Assembly (NCBI GenBank): GCA_017525605.1
Contig: JAFXSM010000024.1
Coordinates: forward strand, 1-64,000
Length of the DNA stretch: 64,000 nucleotides
Direction of reading: 5' to 3'
From: Treponema sp.
GTDB lineage: Bacteria; Spirochaetota; Spirochaetia; Treponematales; Treponemataceae
Below are positions 21,817 to 30,340 of the stretch, piece after piece. The notes beneath the pieces were generated by a model, which was given only the letters and a program-made list of their open reading frames with translations, ran no database searches and was not told the DNA's origin. A program made the translations under genes and the position numbers. The number at the start of each line of letters is the position of its first letter. Positions within the stretch are counted from its first letter, which is position 1.

Positions 21817-23586
21817 ATGAAAAAAAATGTTTTTATTCGAATATTGTTTGTTTTTTTGGCTTTTTTCGGGCTGATTATTGAATCATTTGCCGGTACGAAA
21901 AATGTTGAATTCGTCTCGGTGAATTTTGTGGGGAAGCTTTTGGAGAACAACACGCTTTCCGTGGTGCAGTCGCTTGATGTGAATTTCAAGGAGGAGGCGA
22001 ACGAGTTTTTGCTTCCGGTTCCGGCTGTGGTGCGGTACAGGGACAAGGATGATGTCGTCCGAAAGTATGTTCTTCGAGTTGAAGATGTGAGCGTGAAGGA
22101 TTTCGACTGCTCGGTCGAAAAAAGTTCTTCTTCGAACGTGAATGTGAAAATCGTTGCGGCTGATTCGGTTTTTTCTGGTAAAAAGAAATTCACTGTTTCC
22201 TACAATGTCGTTTTCCCGGAGGACAGGCTGAATGAGTACGATTTCTTCTATTATATTCTTCTCGATTCTGAAATCGGCGGGGAAATGAAGAAGTTCGACT
22301 TTAGAATCGACTTTGAGAAGAAGATTGAGAATCTTTCTGGAGTTTCGGTTTTCAGCGGCGAAAAGAACGAGAGGACGAACAAGCTGAATGTTGACGTTTC
22401 TTTCAGCAAAAGCGGAATTTCAGGAAGTGCGCTCAACATAAAAAATGAAAATGCAATTTCCGTCTTCATGAGCCTTCCCGAAGGATATTTCGTCGGAAGC
22501 AGGCGCAACCTTCATCTGAATGTCTTTGCGTACATCGCTTTCGTTGCGGCGTGTGCGCTTCTGGTTGTCCTCATCGTCCTGATTCTCCTTGTGAAAAACG
22601 AAAAGCTGGAATCTGCTCCGCTTGCGTATCCGCCGGAGGGAATTTCGAGCGCGGAAGTCGGTTTCATAATCGATTCGTCTGCGGATATCGACGACATAAT
22701 TTCGCTCGTTCCGTATTGGGAGTCAAAGGGAATTGTCAAAATCGAGGAGAAAGACGGCGGCGCGAAAGTCGTCATAAAAAAGAATGCGGATTTACCAGAG
22801 AACGCGCCTTCTCACGAAAAGAAATTCTTCAATGCGATTTTTGCGGACTCAATCGAATTTGATTTGTCGTCAAGCGGAGAGAAACTTTCGAAGGGCATCA
22901 AGTCGTCGCAGAACAGCCTGAAATCTTCGTTCAAGGGCGAAAAGTCGCTCTTCAGGGACAGGGGGACGATTCCGTTCTGCTTTGCCGCATCAATGCTTCT
23001 CATGCTTTTTCTGAAATTCAACTCGCGCGTGGAATTTTTCGGCGGATTCGGATATTTTGCGGCTCCCGTGATGTTCCTTTGCGGAATGCTCGTCGCGCTC
23101 GGGAAAAAACGCCTGGTCTTCAAGAAAAACGCGTTTGTTTTGTCGCGGCTCATCACAATTGCCGCCGCCGCTGCTCTTTACGCCGTCACGATTTTCTTCA
23201 CGAACGACAGCGACATCGTGATTTCAAAACCGCTTGTGGCGATTCCGTTCGCGCTTGTCGCTTTCATCGACATTCTCATTTCGCGTCTTCGTGAGCCGAC
23301 ACGGTACAACCGCGAGATTTCAGCGAAACTTCTCGGATTGAAATCTTTCATCGCGTCTGCTTCGTGCGGCGACGAAAAAATCTCTGAGATTTCTGCTTCC
23401 GACGGCGGATATTTCAAAAAGATTCTTCCGTATGCGTTCGTGTTCGGTCTTTCGGAAAAATGGGCGGCTGCGTTCGACAATGCGGAAGAAGGAAAAACAG
23501 ACGCTTCCGATTACCTGAAATTCTTCCAGTCGAAAGTCTGCGACCCGATTTACAAAATGTATTCGAAAATATATTCACGAAGATAA
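21817..23586 (+). CDS. DUF2207-type membrane protein
   Basis: A 589-residue protein. A signal peptide (about 1-23) leads an extracytoplasmic beta-rich domain (VSVNFVGKLLENNTLSVVQSLDVNF). A membrane helix at about 235-260 follows, then a cytoplasmic segment (SSAEVGFIIDSSADIDDIISLVPYWESKGIVKIEE), two more helices at about 390-425 and a pair at about 440-485. This is the architecture of DUF2207 proteins, whose function is unknown. GTG 21811 opens the frame, but AGGAG fits ATG 21817. Confidence 0.8.
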   Translation: MKKNVFIRILFVFLAFFGLIIESFAGTKNVEFVSVNFVGKLLENNTLSVVQSLDVNFKEEANEFLLPVPAVVRYRDKDDVVRKYVLRVEDVSVKDFDCSVEKSSSSNVNVKIVAADSVFSGKKKFTVSYNVVFPEDRLNEYDFFYYILLDSEIGGEMKKFDFRIDFEKKIENLSGVSVFSGEKNERTNKLNVDVSFSKSGISGSALNIKNENAISVFMSLPEGYFVGSRRNLHLNVFAYIAFVAACALLVVLIVLILLVKNEKLESAPLAYPPEGISSAEVGFIIDSSADIDDIISLVPYWESKGIVKIEEKDGGAKVVIKKNADLPENAPSHEKKFFNAIFADSIEFDLSSSGEKLSKGIKSSQNSLKSSFKGEKSLFRDRGTIPFCFAASMLLMLFLKFNSRVEFFGGFGYFAAPVMFLCGMLVALGKKRLVFKKNAFVLSRLITIAAAAALYAVTIFFTNDSDIVISKPLVAIPFALVAFIDILISRLREPTRYNREISAKLLGLKSFIASASCGDEKISEISASDGGYFKKILPYAFVFGLSEKWAAAFDNAEEGKTDASDYLKFFQSKVCDPIYKMYSKIYSRR

Positions 23587-23622
23587 CCAAAAAATAGCAA
23601 AAATGTCGAAAAATTGCATTTA

Positions 23623-23640
23623 TTGTGAAAAAAATCACGA
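23623..23640. promoter_or_regulatory. Rex-box-like operator 1 upstream of serC
   Basis: TTGTGAAAAAAATCACGA fits the Rex consensus TTGTGA-6-TCACAA at all but one position. It lies 37 bp upstream of the serC -35 box. A rex gene is 2 kb away. Confidence 0.6.
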
Positions 23641-23676
23641 TAAATGCAAAAAAATTGTAAATTTCTTGAATTTTTA

Positions 23677-23705
23677 TTGACCTTGTTTTCTGAAAATCGT
23701 AGAAT
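23677..23705 (+). promoter_or_regulatory. serC promoter
   Basis: TTGACC (23677-23682) and TAGAAT (23700-23705) with a 17-bp spacer. It is framed by two Rex-box-like sites. Confidence 0.6.
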
Positions 23706-23718
23706 GATTTCATTCTTG

Positions 23719-23736
23719 TTGTGAAAAATTTCACAG
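23719..23736. promoter_or_regulatory. Rex-box-like operator 2 at the serC transcription start
   Basis: TTGTGAAAAATTTCACAG matches the Rex consensus with a perfect TGTGAAA/TTTCACA symmetry. It covers about +8 to +25 relative to the predicted start, a position suited to blocking the polymerase. Confidence 0.7.
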
Positions 23737-23773
23737 AGAAATAAAGTTTTTTATATTTTTAATGAGGTGGAAA

Positions 23774-24892
23774 ATGTCTAGAGTTTACAATTTCTCTGCT
23801 GGTCCTTCTTGCCTTCCGGAAGAAGTTTTGAATGAATGTGCTGCTGAGATGCTTGATTACAATGGAACTGGTCAGTCCGTAATGGAGATGAGCCACCGCT
23901 CGAAGGCATACGAGCCAATCATTCAGGACGCGGAGGCAATGGTCCGCAAGTTGATGAACGTTCCTGAGAACTACAAAATCATGTTCATTCAGGGCGGCGG
24001 TTCCACCCAGTTCGCAATGGTTGCCGAGAACCTCGGAATCAAAAACAAGAAAGCTGCATACATCGAGACTGGCGTTTGGGCAAAGAAAGCCGCAGCCGAA
24101 GCAAAGAAACTCGGAGTTGCAGTCGATGTCATCGCTTCTTCAAAAGACAAGGGATATTCATACATTCCGCGCGTCGAGAAAGTCACAGGCGATTACGATT
24201 ACGTCTACATCTGCTTGAACAATACGATTATGGGAACTCACTACGAGTATCTTCCTGACACTGGCGACATTCCTCTCGTCGCTGATATTTCTTCATGCGT
24301 TCTTTCTGAGCCGCTCGATGTTTCAAAATTCGGTCTTCTTTTTGCAGGCGCACAGAAGAACCTCGCACCGGCTGGCGTGACTTTGGCAATCGTCCGCGAG
24401 GATTTGATTCCTGAGCCTGAGAACTGCCTGCCGGGAACACCGACAATGCTCGCTTACAAAACACACGCTGACAACGGCTCAATGTACAACACACCGCCAT
24501 GCTACACAATCTACGTTCTCGGAAAAGTCCTCCATTGGATCGAAAAGAACGGCGGAGCAGAGGGAATGCTCAAGCGCAACAAGGAGAAGGCGGATTATCT
24601 CTACAACTACCTTGATTCAAGCGACTTCTACAGGGCAACTGCGGAAAAGGGCAGCCGCTCTCTGATGAACGTTCCTTTCCTCACAAAGTATTCGAAGGGC
24701 GTTGCAGATGACCCTAAAGAGAAGGAAATCAACGACAAATTCGTAAAAGAAGCAACGAAAGCCGGTCTCGTGAACCTCAAGGGACACAGGCTCGTCGGCG
24801 GAATGCGCGCTTCAATCTACAACGCGATGACGCTTGACGGAGTAAAGGCTCTCGTCGAGTTCATGAAGAAATTTGCGGAAGAGAACAAATAG
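23774..24892 (+). CDS. serC: Phosphoserine aminotransferase
   Basis: A 372-residue PLP enzyme that converts 3-phosphohydroxypyruvate and glutamate to phosphoserine. Signatures: VYNFSAGPSCLPEEVL at the N-terminus, MEMSHRSKAYE, FIQGGGSTQFAMV, and the lysine that binds PLP in FAGAQKNLAPAGVTLAIVR (about residue 196). GAGGTGG sits before ATG 23774; an upstream in-frame ATG at 23762 overlaps this site and is less likely. The next gene, serA, supplies its substrate. Two Rex-like operators suggest control by the NADH/NAD+ ratio. Confidence 0.96.
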   Translation: MSRVYNFSAGPSCLPEEVLNECAAEMLDYNGTGQSVMEMSHRSKAYEPIIQDAEAMVRKLMNVPENYKIMFIQGGGSTQFAMVAENLGIKNKKAAYIETGVWAKKAAAEAKKLGVAVDVIASSKDKGYSYIPRVEKVTGDYDYVYICLNNTIMGTHYEYLPDTGDIPLVADISSCVLSEPLDVSKFGLLFAGAQKNLAPAGVTLAIVREDLIPEPENCLPGTPTMLAYKTHADNGSMYNTPPCYTIYVLGKVLHWIEKNGGAEGMLKRNKEKADYLYNYLDSSDFYRATAEKGSRSLMNVPFLTKYSKGVADDPKEKEINDKFVKEATKAGLVNLKGHRLVGGMRASIYNAMTLDGVKALVEFMKKFAEENK

Positions 24893-24972
24893 TTTTTATG
24901 CGGACCTGTTCTGAAAATCTGATTTTCGTTCAGGTTCGCTCATCAAGTGAAAAGTAAAAAGGAAGAATAAAA

Positions 24973-26154
24973 ATGTTCAAAATTCAGACATTGAATAAAA
25001 TCAGCGTAATCGGTTTGGATAAATTCCCGCGCGACACTTACGAAGTTGCTTCTGAAATCAACAATCCTGATGCAATCCTCGTCCGCTCTGCAGACATGCA
25101 CGAGATGGAGCTTTCTGCAAACGTGAAGGCAGTTGCGCGTGCTGGTGCCGGCACAAACAACATCCCATGCGACAAGCTTGCTGAAAAAGGAATCGTCGTT
25201 TTCAACACTCCGGGCGCAAATGCGAACGCCGTAAAAGAGCTTGTCATTCTCGCGCTTCTTCTTTCTTCTCGCCCTGCAATTGCGGCGAACAAGTGGGTCG
25301 AGTCTGAGCTTGCTGGAAAAGGAGACGAAATTGCTGCTCTCGCCGAAAAAGGAAAGTCAAAGTTCGTCGGACCAGAGCTTAAGGGAAAAACTTTGGGCGT
25401 TATCGGTCTCGGTGCAATCGGAAACATGGTCGCGAACACTGCAATCGCTCTCGGAATGAACGTCATCGGCTACGACCCGTTCCTTTCTTTGAAGGCGGCT
25501 CTCGCGCTCGACCACAACGTGAAAATCGTGGAGACATTGGACGGAATCTACACAAAGGCTGATTACATCACAGTCCATGTTCCACAGACAAACGAAACAA
25601 AGGGAATGATAAACGCTCAGTCAATCAAAGTCATGAAAGACGGCGTGAGAATCATCAACCTTGCTCGTGGCGGCCTCGTGAACAACGCTGACCTCCTCGT
25701 TGCGCTTGAGTCTGGAAAAGTTGCCGCTCACGTCACTGACTTTGCTGACGAGGCACTCCTCAACAACCCGAAAGTCATCTGTCTTCCGCACCTCGGAGCT
25801 TCAACTCCTGAGGCTGAGGACAACTGCGCAGTGATGGCTGTAAAAGAACTCAGGGATTTCCTTGAGACTGGTACAATCGTCAATTCAGTGAACTTCCCGA
25901 AGGCTGTGATTGATTCTGCAATTCATGCTAACGGAACTCGACTCTGCATTGCGCACAAGAACATCCCGAACTTGATTGCTGGATTCACATCTGTTCTCGG
26001 AAACGCAAAACTCAACATTTCGGGCATGATTGACCAGAACAAAAACGAGCTTGCATACGCTCTTATTGACGTTGACGGAAAAGTCGGCGACGACGTTCTC
26101 GCGTCATTGAAGACAATCGAAGGCGTAATCAACGTTCGCCCGATTTATGCATAA
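24973..26154 (+). CDS. serA: D-3-phosphoglycerate dehydrogenase
   Basis: A 393-residue NAD-dependent enzyme of the first step of serine synthesis. The Rossmann motif TLGVIGLGAIGNMVAN is at about 140-155. The catalytic Arg/Glu/His are in NLARGGLVNN and LPHLGAS. A C-terminal ACT domain (LNISGMIDQNKNELAYALIDVDGKVGDDVLASLKTIEGVINVRPIYA) follows directly, giving the short, allosteric form. It lies 80 bp after serC in the same direction; a CCTG/CAGG hairpin with GAAAAT/ATTTTC sits in the gap but need not stop transcription. Confidence 0.96.
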   Translation: MFKIQTLNKISVIGLDKFPRDTYEVASEINNPDAILVRSADMHEMELSANVKAVARAGAGTNNIPCDKLAEKGIVVFNTPGANANAVKELVILALLLSSRPAIAANKWVESELAGKGDEIAALAEKGKSKFVGPELKGKTLGVIGLGAIGNMVANTAIALGMNVIGYDPFLSLKAALALDHNVKIVETLDGIYTKADYITVHVPQTNETKGMINAQSIKVMKDGVRIINLARGGLVNNADLLVALESGKVAAHVTDFADEALLNNPKVICLPHLGASTPEAEDNCAVMAVKELRDFLETGTIVNSVNFPKAVIDSAIHANGTRLCIAHKNIPNLIAGFTSVLGNAKLNISGMIDQNKNELAYALIDVDGKVGDDVLASLKTIEGVINVRPIYA

Positions 26155-26181
26155 AACCGCATCTTTAATAAGGAAGAAGAT

Positions 26182-27171
26182 ATGAAAAAAATTGCGAAAC
26201 TCGCCGTTGTCCTGGCGGCTTCTGCATTGCTTTTTGGCTGCAACGAAAAGTCGTCGAAAGCGAAGATTGGAATCGCCAAGATTCAGCAGCATCCGGCTCT
26301 CGATGCGGCAGAAAAAGGAATCATTGATGTAATCAACGAAGCTGGGCTTGACGTTGAATTCGATTTGCAGAACGCAAATGCCGATTTGAACACTGCAAAC
26401 CAGATTGCGCTCAAGTACAAGGACGAGAACGTAAAGGTTGCTGTCGGAATCGCGACTCCGATTGCTGTTGCGCTTGCGAACACAATCAAGCAGTCTCCGG
26501 TGATTTTCGCTGCCGTCACAGACCCTGTCGGTGCGGATCTCGTTTCGACGCTTGAGCACGGAGAAAACAACGTGACAGGCATGAGCGACGCTGTTCCGAC
26601 CGACTTGCACATTGAGCTTTTCGCTGAAGTCACAGGAATCAAGACTCTCGGCTACATCTACACTTCGAGCGAGGCGAATTCTCAGACCAGCTTGAAGCTT
26701 GTTCAGGATGCGTGCGCGAAATTGGGGCTTGGACTTGTCACTCAGGCAATTTCTTCCACGAACGAGGTCAAGCAGGCTGCCGAGGCAATCATTGACAGGG
26801 TTGACGGAATCTACTTGACGACGGACAACACTGTTTTCTCGGCATTGTCGGGACTTATTCAGGTTTTTGGGGATGCGAGAAAGCCGATATTCTCTGCTGA
26901 TGTTACAGGCGCAATGGCAGGCGGATGCCTTCTCGCCTCTGGCTTCAACTACTACAAAGCCGGACGTGCGACTGGTGACATCATCGTTGACATCCTCAAG
27001 AACGGAAAAAAGCCTGATGAGATTCCTGTCAGGTTCATGACGGAGCCGAGCGATTCGGATTTCCTGATTGACCTTGACGCTGCGAAGAACTGCGGAATCA
27101 CGATTCCGTCGGAGCTTTTGAAGCAGGCCAATCTCATTTTCGAGAACGGAAAGCTGAGGGAAAGAAATTAA
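26182..27171 (+). CDS. ABC transporter substrate-binding lipoprotein (TrpX/COG2984-like)
   Basis: A 329-residue lipoprotein (lipobox LLFGC, Cys20). The mature protein, KIGIAKIQQHPALDAAEKGIIDVINEAG ... FAAVTDPVGADLVSTLEHGENNVTGMSDAV, is a two-lobe binding protein of the COG2984 family. In Treponema and streptococci such proteins deliver tryptophan or other aromatic compounds to the permease and ATPase encoded next. The ligand here is inferred from the family only. GGAAGAAG precedes the start, 28 bp after serA. Confidence 0.9.
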   Translation: MKKIAKLAVVLAASALLFGCNEKSSKAKIGIAKIQQHPALDAAEKGIIDVINEAGLDVEFDLQNANADLNTANQIALKYKDENVKVAVGIATPIAVALANTIKQSPVIFAAVTDPVGADLVSTLEHGENNVTGMSDAVPTDLHIELFAEVTGIKTLGYIYTSSEANSQTSLKLVQDACAKLGLGLVTQAISSTNEVKQAAEAIIDRVDGIYLTTDNTVFSALSGLIQVFGDARKPIFSADVTGAMAGGCLLASGFNYYKAGRATGDIIVDILKNGKKPDEIPVRFMTEPSDSDFLIDLDAAKNCGITIPSELLKQANLIFENGKLRERN

Positions 27172-27206
27172 AACTTTTCGGACTGATTGGTTTTAATTCT
27201 GACGGG

Positions 27207-27252
27207 AAATGCGGATTTTCGGGGGAAACCTTCCGATATCCGCATTTTTTTT
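27207..27252 (+). terminator. Terminator or attenuator inside the ABC operon
   Basis: AAATGCGGAT pairs with ATCCGCATTT, with TCGG/CCGA inside, followed by a run of eight Ts. It separates the binding-protein gene from the permease gene and would let the binding protein be made in excess. Confidence 0.7.
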
Positions 27253-27310
27253 GTTCAAAATATATTACTATGAATAGAAACAAAATCTGATTTTCTTGGA
27301 GTGTTTTTTT

Positions 27311-28228
27311 ATGTTGTCAGGCATTTTGATTGAAGGCCTAATTTACGGAATTATGGTTCTCGGCGTTTTTATGACGTTCCGAGTTCTGAATTTCTGCGAT
27401 ATGACGGTTGACGGCTCGTTCCCGCTCGGCGCGTGCGTCCTTGCCGCTTCGCTCGTCCACGGTGTGCATCCTGTAATCGCGCTGATTTTTGCGTTTGTGG
27501 CGGGCTGCATCGCAGGACTCATCACAACGCTGATTTACACGAAGCTTCGTCTGCCGGATTTGCTTGCCGGAATTCTCACGATGACGATGCTCTATTCGGT
27601 GAATCTTAGAATAATGTCGAACCAGTCGAACATTTCTTTTTTGAAAATTCCCACTGTTTTTTCGAAAATCACATTGTTCATGCGCTCTCACTTTCCGAAT
27701 GTCGATTCCGATTGGGGAATAGTCGTTTTCCTTGTCGTATTCGTCGCTCTTCTCCTTCTCGCGCTTGATTTGTTCTTCTCGACCGATTTCGGACTCACGA
27801 TGGGTGCGCTCGGCTCGAACGAGCAGATGGTGATTTCTCAGGGCGTTGACCCGAGATTCGTGCGCTGCGTCGGAATCTGTTTCGGAGACGGACTTGCTGC
27901 AATGAGCGGCGCGATGTTCGCAATGTACGCGGGCTTTGCCGATGTCGGAAGCGGAACAGGAATCGTCGTTTCGGGACTTGCATCCCTCATGCTCGGCGAA
28001 TTCATCTTGAAGTCGAACAGAATCGGAGTCCAGACTCTCCGCGTTCTCATCGGCTCGATTATCTACCGCGCTCTCATGTTCCTTGCTCGCCGCTACGGAT
28101 TCGTCATCGGAATGAACCCGAACGACTTGAAGCTCATCACGGGAATCCTCATCATCGTCTGTCTGATTGTCTCAAAGACGAGTATCACGGGGTATTTCAA
28201 GAAACATCTTTCAAGACCGAATTCATAA
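27311..28228 (+). CDS. ABC transporter permease (COG4120-like)
   Basis: A 305-residue protein with eight or nine membrane helices, of the same type as branched-chain amino acid permeases (VLGVFMTFRVLNFCDMTVDGSFPLGACVLAA; RFVRCVGICFGDGLAAMSGAMFAMYAGFADVG). The latter contains the EAA-like loop that contacts the ATPase. TTG 27296 opens the frame but ATG 27311, with TTGGAG before it, is the better start. It forms the channel for the solute caught by the binding lipoprotein. Confidence 0.92.
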   Translation: MLSGILIEGLIYGIMVLGVFMTFRVLNFCDMTVDGSFPLGACVLAASLVHGVHPVIALIFAFVAGCIAGLITTLIYTKLRLPDLLAGILTMTMLYSVNLRIMSNQSNISFLKIPTVFSKITLFMRSHFPNVDSDWGIVVFLVVFVALLLLALDLFFSTDFGLTMGALGSNEQMVISQGVDPRFVRCVGICFGDGLAAMSGAMFAMYAGFADVGSGTGIVVSGLASLMLGEFILKSNRIGVQTLRVLIGSIIYRALMFLARRYGFVIGMNPNDLKLITGILIIVCLIVSKTSITGYFKKHLSRPNS

Positions 28229-28243
28229 CAAAGGAAGTATAAG

Positions 28244-29044
28244 ATGCTCAGACTCGAAAATATTGGAATTACGTTCAATGCGGGAACTCCTGACGAAAAC
28301 ACTGCGCTCAGGAACATAAATCTTCAGATAAACAAGGGCGATTTCATCACGGTAATCGGTTCGAACGGTGCTGGAAAATCGACTTTGTACAACATCATTG
28401 CGGGAACTTTGCGCGCGACGACTGGAAAAATCTTCCTTGACCAGGACGAAAGCGGAAAGACGAAGGACATCACGAACGACGCTGAATTCAAGCGCGCGCA
28501 ATACATCGGAAGAATCTTTCAGAATCCGCTTTTGGGGACTGCCGGAAAGATGAGCCTTGAGGACAACATGATAATCTGCTCGAAGAAAGGCTCGAAGGGC
28601 TTACGAATCAGCTTGAACAACAAAAAGCGCGAGGAATTCAGGGAGCAGCTGAAAGTTCTGGACATGAACCTTGAGAACAGGCTGAACGACAACGTTGACC
28701 AGTTCTCAGGCGGACAAAGGCAGGCTCTCACTCTTCTCATGGCCGTCATGTCAAAGCCGTCGATTCTTCTTCTTGACGAGCACACCGCCGCCCTCGATCC
28801 TACGAACGCCGATATCGTCATGAACCTGACTAGGAAATTCGCAAGCGAATACAATCTTACCGTAATGATGGTCACTCATAACATGCAGCACGCGCTCGAT
28901 TACGGGAACAGGCTTTTGATGATGGACAAGGGGCAGATAATCTGGGATATTGGTCGCGAAGAAAAAGCGAATCTTACGATGGACGGAATAATCGAAAAAT
29001 TCCGCGAAATCAAAGTGAACAACGACGCGATGCTTCTTCGTTAA
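28244..29044 (+). CDS. ABC transporter ATP-binding protein (COG1101-like)
   Basis: A 266-residue ATPase: Walker A GSNGAGKSTLYN (about residue 40), Q-loop GRIFQNPLLGTAGKMSLEDNM, signature FSGGQRQAL (about 152), Walker B ILLLDEHTAAL (about 175) and switch His in VTHNMQHALD. The order binding protein-permease-ATPase is complete, so the importer should be functional. AAGGAAG lies before the start. Confidence 0.94.
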   Translation: MLRLENIGITFNAGTPDENTALRNINLQINKGDFITVIGSNGAGKSTLYNIIAGTLRATTGKIFLDQDESGKTKDITNDAEFKRAQYIGRIFQNPLLGTAGKMSLEDNMIICSKKGSKGLRISLNNKKREEFREQLKVLDMNLENRLNDNVDQFSGGQRQALTLLMAVMSKPSILLLDEHTAALDPTNADIVMNLTRKFASEYNLTVMMVTHNMQHALDYGNRLLMMDKGQIIWDIGREEKANLTMDGIIEKFREIKVNNDAMLLR

Positions 29045-29063
29045 TTTTTAATCTGAGGAAAAT

Positions 29064-30329
29064 ATGATTCTTTCGGTGACCCTTTCAAAACCTGCAAAAA
29101 ATATTTCGGAAATTCTCGGCGAGAATTACGTCCGCATAAAAATAAAGCGGAATGTCGCTTCGAACGCAAAGCCGGGCGAGGAGTATCTTGCCGAATTCTT
29201 TACGGCTAAGCAGGTCTTTCACAAAAAATTCTCTGAAAGCTCGCTGGCTTCTTTCCTTGACGAAAATGCCGGCAAAACTTTCAAATCTTGCGTGGAGAGG
29301 ACAGAGGACGCTGAAATACAGATTCTTTCGAACAAGAAAGGGAAAATTACCTGTCTCGAAAGGAAACGTGATTTCTCGAAATCCGATTTCTCGAAATCCG
29401 ATTCTGCAAAATCCGATTCGTCAAATGTTTCTTCATCGGATTCCGAAAAAAAATCGGTTTCGCTGAAAAACATAATGATGAAAAATGCGGAAGGCGGAAG
29501 CAAAAATTACATCCTGAAAGACGGAATCCCTGTTCCGTTCCTTGTGCGGCTTGGAATCCAGACTGCGCAGGGAAAAGTGATTTCGTCAAAGTTCGACAAA
29601 TTCCGCCAGATAAACAGGTTTCTCGAATTCGTCGATGATGTTCTGCCGTCGGTGATGAAAATCCGCGAGGAGAAAAACGACTCGTCCCCGATTCGCGTCG
29701 TGGATTTCGGTTCGGGAAAGTCTTATCTGACGTTCGCCGTTCATTATTTTCTGACGCAGATAAAAAAAATCGACTGCGAGGTGTTCGGGCTTGACCTCAA
29801 AAAAGATGTCATCGAATACTGCTCGGCCCTTGCGTCAGAACTTGCATTTCCGAACCTGAAGTTTGCTGTCGGCGACATCAGCGATTATTCTGGCTCTTCC
29901 AGTCCTGATATCGTCGTGACGCTCCATGCCTGCGACACGGCGACCGACTTCGCGCTCGACTATTCCGTAAAGCGTGGTGTTTCCGCGATTCTTTCCGTTC
30001 CGTGTTGCCAGCATGAAATCAACTCTCAGCTTGCAAAATCGTCCGTTCCGAAAGACTCCCCGTTTGAGCCGTTTTTGCGGTTCGGCCTCATAAAAGAGCG
30101 TTTTGCCGCCCTCGCGACCGACGCAATCCGTGCCGAGCTTCTTGAAAAGTCCGGCTACAAAGTGCAGGTTCTCGAATTCATCGATGCGGAGAACACGCCG
30201 AAGAATCTTCTGATTCGCGCGGTGAAAAACGAGAATTGCGAAGGCGGAAAGGGATTTTCGAATCTCATGTCGGTTCTGAACATAAATCAGACGCTCGAAA
30301 ATCTTCTTGGCGCAAAACAGAATTCGTAA
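29064..30329 (+). CDS. SAM-dependent methyltransferase
   Basis: A 421-residue protein. The C-terminal half has the class I methyltransferase fold with RVVDFGSGKSYLTFAVHYFL (motif I), DCEVFGLDLKKDVIEYC and VTLHACDTATDFAL (motif IV region), as in PF13679-type enzymes. The substrate may be rRNA or tRNA but is not shown. Residues about 103-122 are four tandem copies of a five-residue unit (SDFSK, SDFSK, SDSAK, SDSSN) encoded by 15-bp DNA repeats at 29370-29429. It follows the ABC operon by 19 bp. Confidence 0.85.
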   Translation: MILSVTLSKPAKNISEILGENYVRIKIKRNVASNAKPGEEYLAEFFTAKQVFHKKFSESSLASFLDENAGKTFKSCVERTEDAEIQILSNKKGKITCLERKRDFSKSDFSKSDSAKSDSSNVSSSDSEKKSVSLKNIMMKNAEGGSKNYILKDGIPVPFLVRLGIQTAQGKVISSKFDKFRQINRFLEFVDDVLPSVMKIREEKNDSSPIRVVDFGSGKSYLTFAVHYFLTQIKKIDCEVFGLDLKKDVIEYCSALASELAFPNLKFAVGDISDYSGSSSPDIVVTLHACDTATDFALDYSVKRGVSAILSVPCCQHEINSQLAKSSVPKDSPFEPFLRFGLIKERFAALATDAIRAELLEKSGYKVQVLEFIDAENTPKNLLIRAVKNENCEGGKGFSNLMSVLNINQTLENLLGAKQNS

Positions 30330-30340
30330 AGCAAAACGAA

